Shown one piece after another: positions 1 through 6,800 of a DNA stretch of 7,140 nucleotides. The stretch's first letter is position 1, and every line of letters begins with the position of its first letter. Under the pieces are notes generated by a model, which saw nothing but the letters and a program-made list of their open reading frames with translations, did not search any database and had not been told where the DNA came from. A program made the translations under genes and the position numbers. This DNA comes from Chlamydiales bacterium (GTDB lineage: Bacteria; Chlamydiota; Chlamydiia; Chlamydiales; JAACFD01): the NCBI GenBank assembly GCA_009937555.1, contig JAACFD010000102.1, positions 1-7,140 on the forward strand. The letters are read 5' to 3'.

Positions 1-92
1 GCTTTCAAACAGATGGATTATAGAAAAAATAAAGAAAAAATACAATTAGCCAAACAACTCTATTAAATTGCCATGATTTAATTAAAAAAGGA
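1..92. other. Left margin, no gene assigned; possible 3' end of a plus-strand gene
   Basis: Two plus-strand frames are open from the left edge. One ends with TAA at 64-66, giving a Lys-rich tail ending in AKQLY. The other ends with TAG at 47-49, giving a tail ending in KIKKKYN. Either could be the C-terminus of a gene lying to the left, and with about 20 codons the choice cannot be made. A short AT-only inverted repeat (ATTAAAT/ATTTAAT, about 63-83) lies between this and the stop of the next gene. It has no T-run on the useful side, so I do not call it a terminator. Confidence 0.3.
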
Positions 93-683
93 CTAGCTAG
101 ATGTGAATTTTGCTTTGATACGACTTATTCTCTGCAGGACCTTCTGTTCCAAGTCGTTTAGAATCAATATAGCTTGCCTGTAACTTTCAAAACTGAAAAT
201 ACTTCCAGAACTTTTGAACTCTTCTTTTTTTATACCAGACTCATAACTAATGGCTGATTGAAAAGAATTATTTCGGCGGGTTTGCTGATAAACAAAATCA
301 AAAATATCCTTAAAACTATCTTCAAGTTCATCAAGGACTTTATCATTACATAGCCCCTTGGCTTCCAAGCTCTCTATTAAAGACTCTTTTTCTTGCTCTA
401 TATTGTCTTCAAGGCTTTCTAAAACTCCTTCTAAGCTAGAATGGAAACTGCTTAACATCTCATTTTGGTAAAAAGTACTTTGCTGGAAAAAAAGATCAAT
501 TAAATCATCTTCTTCAAGGCGAGACAAGAAGCTATCTGACAAGTTCTCTGAAAGCTTATCAAGCTTTTTTTTAGTAATCACCCTTATACCACTTTTAAAC
601 TCTGTGCTATTAAGCTGATAAGCTTGATCTAACGACTCTTTAAGCTTATCTATATCTTTACGATAATCGGAGTGTCTATCCAT
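93..683 (-). CDS. Hypothetical helical, coiled-coil protein (196 aa)
   Basis: I do not recognise this protein. It is rich in Glu, Lys, Ser and Leu, has no tryptophan, no signal peptide and no membrane segment, so it is probably cytosolic. Residues about 75-130 (LEGVLESLEDNIEQEKESL and onwards) have the leucine/charged spacing of a coiled coil. Residues 1-50 and 165-192 also look helical, which suggests a helical bundle or a structural or adaptor protein rather than an enzyme; no catalytic motif is visible. The ATG at 681-683 is the only reasonable start, because an in-frame TAG lies two codons upstream (687-689). An AGGAG sequence sits about 13 nt upstream of the ATG, which is longer than usual. 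The gene is 158 bp downstream of the HAD phosphatase gene on the same strand and appears to have its own promoter. The uninterrupted frame and normal-looking codon use support a real gene; function is unknown. Confidence 0.75.
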   Translation of the reverse strand: MDRHSDYRKDIDKLKESLDQAYQLNSTEFKSGIRVITKKKLDKLSENLSDSFLSRLEEDDLIDLFFQQSTFYQNEMLSSFHSSLEGVLESLEDNIEQEKESLIESLEAKGLCNDKVLDELEDSFKDIFDFVYQQTRRNNSFQSAISYESGIKKEEFKSSGSIFSFESYRQAILILNDLEQKVLQRISRIKAKFTSS

Positions 684-728
684 ACTCTACTTGTTTCTCC
701 TGCTAAAATTTTGGCCCGCTTATGGCTA

Positions 729-757
729 ATCCTAACATTAGAAGTGGATATATGCAA
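729..757 (-). promoter_or_regulatory. Candidate extended -10 promoter for the coiled-coil protein gene
   Basis: On the minus strand TTGCAT (752-757) is followed after exactly 17 bp by TAGGAT (729-734). TG stands in the extended -10 position (TGTTAGGAT). The predicted transcription start is near 722, giving a leader of about 40 nt before the ATG at 683. Upstream, at about 770-830, is a run of nearly pure A/T that could act as an UP element. The rest of 684-841 contains nothing else I can call, including no clear terminator for the upstream HAD gene. This is a sequence match only. Confidence 0.5.
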
Positions 758-841
758 GATATTAAGTTGTAGGCATTTAAATTAATTTATTCTAATTATT
801 ATATTGATTAATGCTTAACGAAATATACACTCTCTCTAAAA

Positions 842-1363
842 CTAACTCACAGTAGAAAGCTTACATGAAACTTCTGCTACAAAGTCTTTTTGAGGAGTAG
901 CTTTAAAAAACTTTTCAAGAATATGTAGACAGGCTTCAGATACCGCTCGATTACCTCCAGCTTGGTCACAGCAATAATCTGCCATACTCCTAGTATAGAC
1001 ATCTGAATTGCTTGGGCAAATAGAATAACCCACTACTTTAAAACTCATGGAGTCAAAGATTCCATCGCCCATATAAATTACCTCTTCTTTTGGCCACCTG
1101 CTTTTTATCCAGTTAGGCCTATTTAAAGAACTTACACAGTGCAATGGAAATTGCATATCCCTCTCAATACGCGACTGTGAAATTTCAAAGCCTCTATGGT
1201 CTGCAGATACAAAATGGATATCTAAGTGTGGCCTTAATAACTTAAGAGCGTCATGGTCATCAGGACCAAATACCTTCATCACTTTACCCTCATGGGTATA
1301 GTAGAATTTCCCATCAGTTAATACTCCATCAACATCTAATACAAAAGCTTTAGGCATTAACAT
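842..1363 (-). CDS. KdsC/YrbI-like HAD-superfamily sugar phosphatase
   Basis: This is a HAD phosphatase of the small C0 (capless) type related to KdsC, which removes phosphate from 3-deoxy-D-manno-octulosonate 8-phosphate; relatives act on nonulosonic or other sugar phosphates. Motif I is LDVDGVLTDG (residues 9-18), with nucleophile Asp10 and acid/base Asp12. Motif II is the Ser in HFVSADHRG (Ser53). Motif IV is GDGIFD (99-104), with Asp100 and Asp104 available for Mg2+. The C-terminal AGGNRAVSEAC (135-145) matches the family's GGxGAxRE loop. At 173 residues it has the usual family length. Several positions differ from textbook KdsC: SGR is replaced by SAD, GDD by GDG, and the RDGxGI substrate loop by PDDHDAL. 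The substrate is therefore probably not KDO 8-phosphate. The start at 1361-1363 is chosen because AGAGG lies 7 nt upstream; a second ATG at 1355-1357 overlaps the preceding stop as TAATG. It is the second gene of an operon with the glycosyltransferase. The fold and chemistry are secure, the substrate is not. Confidence 0.85.
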   Translation of the reverse strand: MLMPKAFVLDVDGVLTDGKFYYTHEGKVMKVFGPDDHDALKLLRPHLDIHFVSADHRGFEISQSRIERDMQFPLHCVSSLNRPNWIKSRWPKEEVIYMGDGIFDSMSFKVVGYSICPSNSDVYTRSMADYCCDQAGGNRAVSEACLHILEKFFKATPQKDFVAEVSCKLSTVS

Positions 1364-2352
1364 GTCACTTCCTCTGGTTTAAGTTGAGATTCGATGACCT
1401 TTACAATGCGCTCCACACTTTTCCCATCTGCAGGGCCACCAAAGAGCTCATAATCTTCTTTACAAGGCTTTACTGCCTGTTTTATCAAAGACTCATTCCA
1501 GTAAGGGTCTGATTTGAAGTTAAAAATATGACGACAGTCATCTCGAAAACTTGAAAAATGATACCCCTCTTCATCATGATTATGAATGAAAATAGGTTTT
1601 TCCCAGTAGATAGCAGGGATAAAAGCTGAGGTAGCATTGGAAATAATTAATGAAGCATGATGCATTAAAGGAAGCAAATCTTCTGCTTTACTATAAACCT
1701 TAAACTCCTTAGATAGCAGCTCCATTTGATTTGCATTAGGGTGCGTTTTTGCTACTACTGGGATAAGTTTACTTAACTCTCTAGCAGACTGATATAAAAG
1801 CTCTGTTTGCTGCTCTTTGCGCCTACCTTTATCGTCTCTTTTTAAACTCAGCCCTGGGGTTAATAGTAGCGCATACCTATCAGGTAAACCTCTAGGTCTT
1901 TCCCAGTTTTTTATAGTCATATCATAGCTAGGGTTACCTGTTATGACAAAGTTATCACTGCTATTCCAGCTTCTCCATATCTTATAGTCATACTCTCCCC
2001 AGAGACAGGCCACACTAGCAGGATAAATTGATTTTTTATAGCTTTGCAAATCATTGCGAATGAACATAGCCCCATGATTTACCATAATAACAGGTATTTC
2101 ATGTTCTCTTGCTGCTTTGCAAAGATGAAACTCATCTCCCCACCAAACTTGAAAACCTACTACAACATTTGGTTTTTTGGGTAAATAGCTTCGGTTAAGC
2201 TTATAAGCGTCACCTTTAGCTCCTATCTGCTGATCTCCATTTATCAGCGTAACTTCAAAACCCTGCTTTATTAAACCATGATAAATAGGTTCTAGAATGT
2301 ATCTAGAATAACTTTTTTGACCTGTGTAGATTAACACATAAGGACTGGTCAT
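1357..2352 (-). CDS. CDP-glycerol glycerophosphotransferase-like GT-B glycosyltransferase
   Basis: The 331-residue protein has the features of the CDP-glycerol glycerophosphotransferase/UDP-GlcNAc 2-epimerase-like GT-B superfamily, which transfers polyol-phosphate or sugar units onto cell-surface polymers. The N-terminal Rossmann-like half starts with YVLIYTGQKSYSRYILEPI (5-23). It contains VNHGAM (91-96), equivalent to the family's conserved His-Gly, and ends with TGNPSYD (138-144), resembling the G-x-P-R-x-D block of TagB/TagF enzymes. The nucleotide-binding C-terminal half carries AKTHP (201-205), SNATSAFIPAIYWEKPIFI (238-256) and ADGKSVERI (308-316), each with a counterpart in TagF-type transferases. 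No membrane helix or signal peptide is seen, so it is probably cytoplasmic or peripheral on the inner membrane face. The ATG at 2350-2352 has AGGG 7 nt upstream. It is first in an operon and overlaps the downstream HAD phosphatase gene by 7 bp. Donor and acceptor cannot be told; a sugar donor is possible instead of CDP-glycerol. Confidence 0.8.
   Translation of the reverse strand: MTSPYVLIYTGQKSYSRYILEPIYHGLIKQGFEVTLINGDQQIGAKGDAYKLNRSYLPKKPNVVVGFQVWWGDEFHLCKAAREHEIPVIMVNHGAMFIRNDLQSYKKSIYPASVACLWGEYDYKIWRSWNSSDNFVITGNPSYDMTIKNWERPRGLPDRYALLLTPGLSLKRDDKGRRKEQQTELLYQSARELSKLIPVVAKTHPNANQMELLSKEFKVYSKAEDLLPLMHHASLIISNATSAFIPAIYWEKPIFIHNHDEEGYHFSSFRDDCRHIFNFKSDPYWNESLIKQAVKPCKEDYELFGGPADGKSVERIVKVIESQLKPEEVTC
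1371..1375 (-). promoter_or_regulatory. Ribosome binding site of the HAD phosphatase, inside the upstream gene
   Basis: AGAGG on the minus strand stands 7 nt before the ATG at 1361-1363. It lies within the final codons of the glycosyltransferase (Glu-Glu). It decides between two starts two codons apart, favouring the first, and it implies that ribosomes finishing the glycosyltransferase restart directly on the phosphatase. Confidence 0.6.
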
Positions 2353-2387
2353 TTGATTACCCTAATTATTTTAGATCATAAGAGTCT

Positions 2388-2417
2388 GTTATAGGGAATA
2401 CTTACGATAATTTGCAA
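2388..2417 (-). promoter_or_regulatory. Candidate sigma70-like promoter of the glycosyltransferase-phosphatase operon
   Basis: On the minus strand TTGCAA (2412-2417) and TATAAC (2388-2393, five of six consensus bases) are separated by 18 bp in the 74-bp gap behind the lipoprotein gene. Transcription would start near 2381 and leave a leader of about 30 nt carrying the AGGG ribosome site. The -35 end overlaps a small TTTGC/GCAAA inverted repeat just after the lipoprotein stop. That repeat lacks a T-run, so read-through from the lipoprotein gene remains possible. Confidence 0.55.
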
Positions 2418-2426
2418 CGCAAAGTC

Positions 2427-2975
2427 TTAGTTTTCTTTCACGCTAAGTTGAAATGGAATGGGGTAATTAACCCCCTTAGCTGTTAGATAGCTCTCTTTAG
2501 AGCCTATAAGCTTTTTCATCTGATGAGGAGTTATGATAAAAAAAGCTTTTTCACAAAATAAGTGATTAACCCCATCTGCTACTTCTCCTACCCGTTCTGG
2601 CTTTTGATAAGGGAAGTCTAGCTCCTCTCCAGTATCTAACCTAGCTGTTAATATACTTTCCCCTTCTATAAAGTAGGGGCAGTGGGTTTCTGCAAATAAG
2701 TTAAGAGCAATCCAGTACTTGAAATCTTTAGTCATGCCATAGCTTAGATGCACATACCGTACTAAACCTTCAGCATCTAATGGGTTAAAACTTAATCGAA
2801 AATAGTGCTTTCTTTTAAAATCATTAAATTCACTTGGGGATAGTTCGTCTTTCTCAAAGGCAATATCAAAATCTATCTTTTCTAAAGAACGGTCTGAGTA
2901 GTGAATAATGGTATTACATGAAGAGAGTAGAGCTAAAGCCAGTGAAGCTACTAGGGTAGTTTTACTCATTTTCAT
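2427..2975 (-). CDS. Small hypothetical lipoprotein
   Basis: The N-terminus is a classic type II signal peptide: Lys2 and Lys5, a hydrophobic core (TLVASLALALL), then the lipobox L-S-S-C with Cys20 as the lipidated residue. Asn at +2 is not an inner-membrane retention residue under the E. coli Lol rule, so outer-membrane anchoring is likely if the host follows that rule. The mature part (about 163 residues) has no repeats or membrane segments. It contains two further cysteines (in ETHCPYF and HLFCEKAF), which may form a disulphide. Aromatic and beta-favouring stretches such as HYFRLSF, KYWIALNLF and KAFFIITP suggest a beta-rich fold. I recognise no family. The start ATG at 2973-2975 is preceded by AAAAAGAG about 7 nt upstream; an alternative ATG lies two codons inside. 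It is divergent from trmH and followed, after 74 bp, by the glycosyltransferase operon on the same strand. Confidence 0.8.
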   Translation of the reverse strand: MKMSKTTLVASLALALLSSCNTIIHYSDRSLEKIDFDIAFEKDELSPSEFNDFKRKHYFRLSFNPLDAEGLVRYVHLSYGMTKDFKYWIALNLFAETHCPYFIEGESILTARLDTGEELDFPYQKPERVGEVADGVNHLFCEKAFFIITPHQMKKLIGSKESYLTAKGVNYPIPFQLSVKEN

Positions 2976-3004
2976 AGTGACACTCTTTTTTGCTTTAAAA
3001 TCTC

Positions 3005-3033
3005 AACATAAAAAAGAGGATAATAAGCGCCAA
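3005..3033 (-). promoter_or_regulatory. Weak candidate promoter for the lipoprotein gene
   Basis: On the minus strand TTGGCG (3028-3033) is followed after 17 bp by TATGTT (3005-3010). This gives a start near 2997 and a leader of about 22 nt. Matches are three of six and four of six, so this is only the best candidate found in the 158-bp divergent region. A rival arrangement further upstream (TTGATT at 3090-3095 with a TTATAT/TATATT block at 3063-3069) has a spacer of 20 bp or more. Confidence 0.3.
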
Positions 3034-3053
3034 GCTTTTTTATTATTTACCTC
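3016..3053. repeat. Imperfect inverted repeat upstream of the lipoprotein gene
   Basis: The arm GAGGATAATAAGC (3016-3028) can pair with 3034-3053, whose complement is GAGG, three extra bases, ATAATAA, four extra bases, GC. The result is a 13-bp stem with two one-sided bulges and a 5-base loop. Read on the minus strand the structure is followed by TTTTTT (3010-3015), so it resembles a terminator or attenuator. It overlaps the weak lipoprotein promoter, and a protein-binding site is an equal alternative. Confidence 0.35.
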
Positions 3054-3100
3054 ATTCTAAGTAATATAAGATTTTTCTTTTCTTTAGCTAATCAAACTCC

Positions 3101-3106
3101 TATACT
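3101..3106 (+). promoter_or_regulatory. Candidate -10 box for trmH
   Basis: TATACT matches the -10 consensus at five of six positions and lies 27 bp before the trmH ATG, giving a start near 3113. No convincing -35 is found 16-18 bp upstream, where the sequence is a pyrimidine run. If correct, the -10 box directly abuts the inverted repeat at 3107-3136, so a protein bound there would block transcription. Confidence 0.4.
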
Positions 3107-3136
3107 CATTTTTATTTAAACACATAAATAAAAATG
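3107..3136. repeat. Perfect 12-bp inverted repeat spanning the trmH start codon
   Basis: The arm CATTTTTATTTA (3107-3118) is the exact reverse complement of TAAATAAAAATG (3125-3136), with the 6-base spacer AACACA. The right arm ends precisely with the ATG of trmH (3134-3136), and the left arm begins right after the TATACT box. It could be an operator for a dimeric regulator, or an RNA hairpin hiding the start codon. The predicted transcription start inside the left arm favours the DNA-site reading. The arms are A/T-rich, which raises the chance of coincidence, but a match of 12 out of 12 is notable. Confidence 0.6.
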
Positions 3137-3847
3137 GATTACGAACAAAACATCTTTGAAGAAGCAATCGAAAAACTAGGTTCTGAGGACTTCATTAACC
3201 TCCTATCTCCACTTTTAACCTGCTCAAGAAAATCTAAAATTGATTTAGTCTTGCAGCAACGCTTATCAGGTATTCGTCTAGCGATTGAGTCTCCTGCTGA
3301 TATCCACAATGTGTTTGCAGCTATTCGCTCAACAGAAGCTCTAGGAGTAATGCATGTTGATTTGATAAATAGCCACAGCACCAAAAAATTAGCTAAAAAC
3401 ACTACAACTAGCGGTGCTCACCGCTGGGTACACTTAAACAGCTACTCCCACTTTGATCCCTATCAAAAAAGTATGAAAGAAAAAGATACTATCATAGGTG
3501 GAGCTTGCCATGATGGTAAATTAACCCTGCAAGAACTTCCACTAGATAAAAATGTTGCACTTATCTTTGGTAATGAACACTTGGGCCTTGAAGCACAAAC
3601 CAAAAGAAACTGTGACTTTACTTTTCAAATACCTATGTTTGGAATGGTAGAGAGCTACAACCTATCTGTCTCATGTGCTCTTGCTCTTCACTACCTCTGT
3701 CACCGAAAAAGGCAGCATATAAAAGACCTAGGTAATCTATCCAACGATGAAAAACAGCAGGAAAAAGCATGGTACTACTTTAAATCCTTAGGTGTAGTAG
3801 AAGTGCAGCAAGTACTTAAAAAAGCTCTAGCAAGAGCCCTTGTTTAA
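3134..3847 (+). CDS. trmH: TrmH-type SpoU-family RNA 2'-O-methyltransferase
   Basis: This is a SPOUT (SpoU) methyltransferase most like TrmH, which transfers a methyl group from S-adenosylmethionine to the ribose 2'-OH of guanosine 18 in tRNA. All three family motifs are present. Motif 1 is IHNVFAAIRSTEALGV (57-72), with His58-Asn59 and the catalytic Arg65. Motif 2 is IFGNEHLGL (144-152), with Glu148. Motif 3 is IPMFGMVESYNLSVSCAL (166-183), with Ser174 and Asn176, which form part of the trefoil-knot SAM site and catalytic centre. The C-terminal block SNDEKQQEKAWYYFKS (203-218) corresponds to the TrmH-specific tail, favouring tRNA over rRNA as substrate. At 237 residues it is of normal TrmH length; an N-terminal extension of about 30 residues precedes the LTCSRKSKIDLVLQQR block. 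The start ATG has no visible Shine-Dalgarno sequence and lies in an inverted repeat. The gene is divergent from the lipoprotein gene and overlaps the convergent giant gene by 4 bp. An rRNA-specific role is the main alternative. Confidence 0.88.
   Translation: MDYEQNIFEEAIEKLGSEDFINLLSPLLTCSRKSKIDLVLQQRLSGIRLAIESPADIHNVFAAIRSTEALGVMHVDLINSHSTKKLAKNTTTSGAHRWVHLNSYSHFDPYQKSMKEKDTIIGGACHDGKLTLQELPLDKNVALIFGNEHLGLEAQTKRNCDFTFQIPMFGMVESYNLSVSCALALHYLCHRKRQHIKDLGNLSNDEKQQEKAWYYFKSLGVVEVQQVLKKALARALV
3818..3839 (-). terminator. Intrinsic terminator of the giant gene, inside the 3' end of trmH
   Basis: Read on the minus strand, GCTCT-TGCT-AGAGC (3824-3837) forms a 5-bp stem with a 4-base loop, extendable by two G-U pairs. 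It is followed directly by TTTTTT (3818-3823). The stem begins only about 5 nt after the giant gene's stop at 3844-3846. It is encoded within the final Lys-Lys-Ala-Leu-Ala-Arg-Ala codons of trmH on the opposite strand. On the plus strand no T-run follows, so it should act in one direction only. Confidence 0.65.
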
Positions 3848-6800
3848 GCATCCCCTTCTACTTTTTCAACCTCAGCCAGAACTGTCTCGATCATAGCAAT
3901 TCGTTTTTTCTGCTCCTCTATCTCTTGCCCAGACAAGACAGCTTTCGCCTCTTTTTCTGCTCTTAAATCGCGTTTTAAAAATTCGCTAAGCGTATCTTTA
4001 TCAAATAAACTAGAGTCTAAGCTGTATAAGTTCTTGATCAATGTTATCGTTCCCAGATGCATAATCGCCCCAGGCTCTGCTAACTCATCGTTTATATTAA
4101 CCTTTGATATATTTTCAGCTCTCTTTTCCTCTGTAAACTTAGCTTCATTTAACTTACACCAGCTCAGAAGCTCAAGCTTTCTGACTTTAGGCGAAAGACC
4201 TAGAACTTTTGGGGCTCCAGGGCTCTCTAAATACTCTAAAATGCTAAATAAGCGATCATAAATCTCTTGCGGAGCTATTCCTTCAGCTTCTAAAGCATCA
4301 AGCTTTGTATTCATAAGGTCATTGTAATAACTAAACAAGTCACTAGAACTTAAATTAGCTACACTGATACTGTGATAGTAGTGATTATAAAGAGCCTTAA
4401 TCTCCTTAATTTTTCTTCTGTCCCCACCATCCTCAACTACTACTTTACGGTAGTGCTTTTTAAAAAATGCACCGATTTTAGAACTTAATTTATCTCGAAC
4501 CGCTTCATCTTCTATACTCGCTATAGCAGCTCTTAGGGAATCATGGGCTTCTTTATTATCAAGAGTAATTTCTCCTAAGAAGTACATTAAAAGCTTATTA
4601 ACTCTTTCTCCTGCCACTTTATCTAAAGCTGAAGAAAGCCTTAGTAGAAATTCTTTATCATTATCCCCCTCTTCAATAGGTAGATTTTCTTGGATAAATC
4701 CCTCAAGGGTAAATTCTTTATCAGCACTTCCTTTTTCCAAAAGAGCATCTACTTTAGATTTAACAGCTAACAACTGCGGATTACTCCCTTCAGCTAATTT
4801 TTCAGTAAAGCTAACTTGCACCCTTCTTAGAGAAGACTTAAACCACCTACTATTAGTTAAACCTAAACCCTCTAAATAACTCTCTAGATCTGGTATACTC
4901 TCTTCAGGCGCCCTCAACAAAGCTTCAGTATATTTATCTAATCTAGACTCATCAAGACTGAATAATTCAAAACCTCCCTTAACAAGAGGCTCTATAGTTT
5001 TTAGACCTAAACTTCCAGCCTTTTCTAAAAGATCAAAGATTTCCTCGTCACTACTATATTCACTTATGAACCCAGCACTAATACATAGCTTTTTCCATGA
5101 TTCAAAAGGATCAGGAGAAGCCTCTGATAAACATGTCTTTTCAAAAACAGCTAAGAGCTCACCTGGAGGAATAGCCTTATTCCATTCGCTCAAAAATTGC
5201 TCTTCAGATATTGGTAGAGCATCTTCATCAATTCCTTCTAAAGCTTCTAGAAGCTCTTTTCTAAGAGAAACTATGAATACTGGATCAAGCTCTTTCCAAG
5301 CTCCATCTTTTAACTTGTTTATATAAGCCTCTTCTCCATCTAAAAACTTAGAGATAGTAAGAGCTGGGTTGTCTTGAAACACTTCTTCAAAAGATGAATA
5401 TAGTTCTCTCTTAACAAGAGAAGCATAGACCTCTTCTAAAAAAATATCCTCATCATTAATTTCCTCTTCGTCTCCATCAACTAGTACACCATCATTTTTC
5501 AAAAATTCTCTTAATTCTGAGCATTTACTCTTTGAAACATCAAACTCCGATTCAATAAGTAATAAGTAGCTTGAAATGATGTAAGTATTCATTTTCATCT
5601 TTTGCCTTTTATCCAATCCGCCTCCGAAAAAGCTCGCAAATACAGCCCTGCTCTTAATTTTTTCTTTCGAAGAATTTATGGCTTCTTTAGCTAAAAATTT
5701 TATATTTTTAAGGTTTCCTGCATCATTACTCTTTAGACTAGTTAACTTTGTCCTTAGGCTGTTATACCAGCTAGCAATCAAGACAGCAGCTCCCATTTTT
5801 CCATCTGGACCACACTCTCTAGCAAGGCTGAGACTTTTATTTAAAAAATCACTCGCAGACACATCTTTACGAGCTTCAAAATCATCTGTTAATGGAACAG
5901 CAATCATTGAAGCAATATAGAGCAAGCTGTTTTCATCACTTAAATTTTCTGGTGAAACTTTTTCATAATACCCAACTGTAAGCAGAGAAAGCTTCCCTAT
6001 TTCCTCTTTTTTTGTTTCTTCATCATAATCTTGACTATTTACATCTGATAGGTAAACTTCATGGAAGAAATTAGCAATTTTAATGATTAACTGATCTTTA
6101 TCGTGTGCATCAAGCCCTTCAACATCCCAATCTGCCATAGCTTCAACTAAAGCTTCTTTTAAAGCTTGATGTACTTCTGTGTCATCTACACTAATCCCTT
6201 CAAAGAAACGAGCTAAAAGAGCATTAATTTCAACTTCATTACTAGATTGCTCAATGAAGCCTACTAATTCTCTTAAAATCTCTTTACTTGCCTCTGACTT
6301 AATAGCCGCTACATTAAATACAGCATTTTCTTTAAAAGGGTTTTCTTTATCTAAAAGAGTTTTAAAAAGAGACCCCTCAAGATTTTCAACAACACCAAAT
6401 CTTTCTACAAAATCCTTGATCTCAGCTTGTACTCTACTCCTTTCCTCTGGATTAGTTCCGTCTACAATATCCCAAGAGTCAGCTAGTTTTTCATAGTAAA
6501 TTTTCTCTTTAGCATTATAAACAGCGTAAAACCACAAGTTTGCACCAGAACTACATAGCATAGGAATATTACCACATATTTCTTCAGGTGCTTTATCAAG
6601 CGCTTTCACATATCTATATGCTAAGTTCAGTCTCTCCTCTCTATCTGATTCATCACTTAAAAATGACTCTCCTTTTTCATCTATAGGTACTTGATTTAAA
6701 GCTATCATAGCTATTTTACTACCCCTCTCTAACATCTCACAGAGCTTTATGAAAACTTCAGGAGTAGCTTTTATATATAAGGCCCCCTCTAATAAGCTAG

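Noticed and set aside
63..92. ATTAAAT/ATTTAAT hairpin with nearby A-run, as a terminator for the coiled-coil gene or a gene on the left
   Set aside because: On the minus strand the T-run comes before the stem, and on the plus strand the stem is followed by A, not T; the stem is A/T only.
769..810. GCATT...AATGC inverted repeat in the gap after the HAD gene
   Set aside because: The arms match only with a multi-base bulge and the rest is A/T; such pairings are expected by chance in this composition.
2411..2423. TTTGC-GTT-GCAAA repeat as the lipoprotein terminator
   Set aside because: The stem is short, the loop minimal, and no T-run follows; it overlaps the -35 of the next promoter instead.
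3139..3402. Open frame of 87 codons on the minus strand inside trmH
   Set aside because: It lies wholly within a gene whose three family motifs are clear on the other strand, and its product has no recognisable pattern.
3848..3920. Terminator for trmH on the plus strand before the TTTTTT at about 3905-3910
   Set aside because: Only a 3-bp CGA/TCG stem can be drawn before the T-run, too weak to call.
4034..6496. Four open frames of 75-105 codons on the plus strand opposite the giant gene
   Set aside because: They are shadows of the giant gene: Ser/Leu/Phe-rich products expected from the complement of Glu/Lys/Leu-rich codons, without ribosome sites or mutual arrangement.
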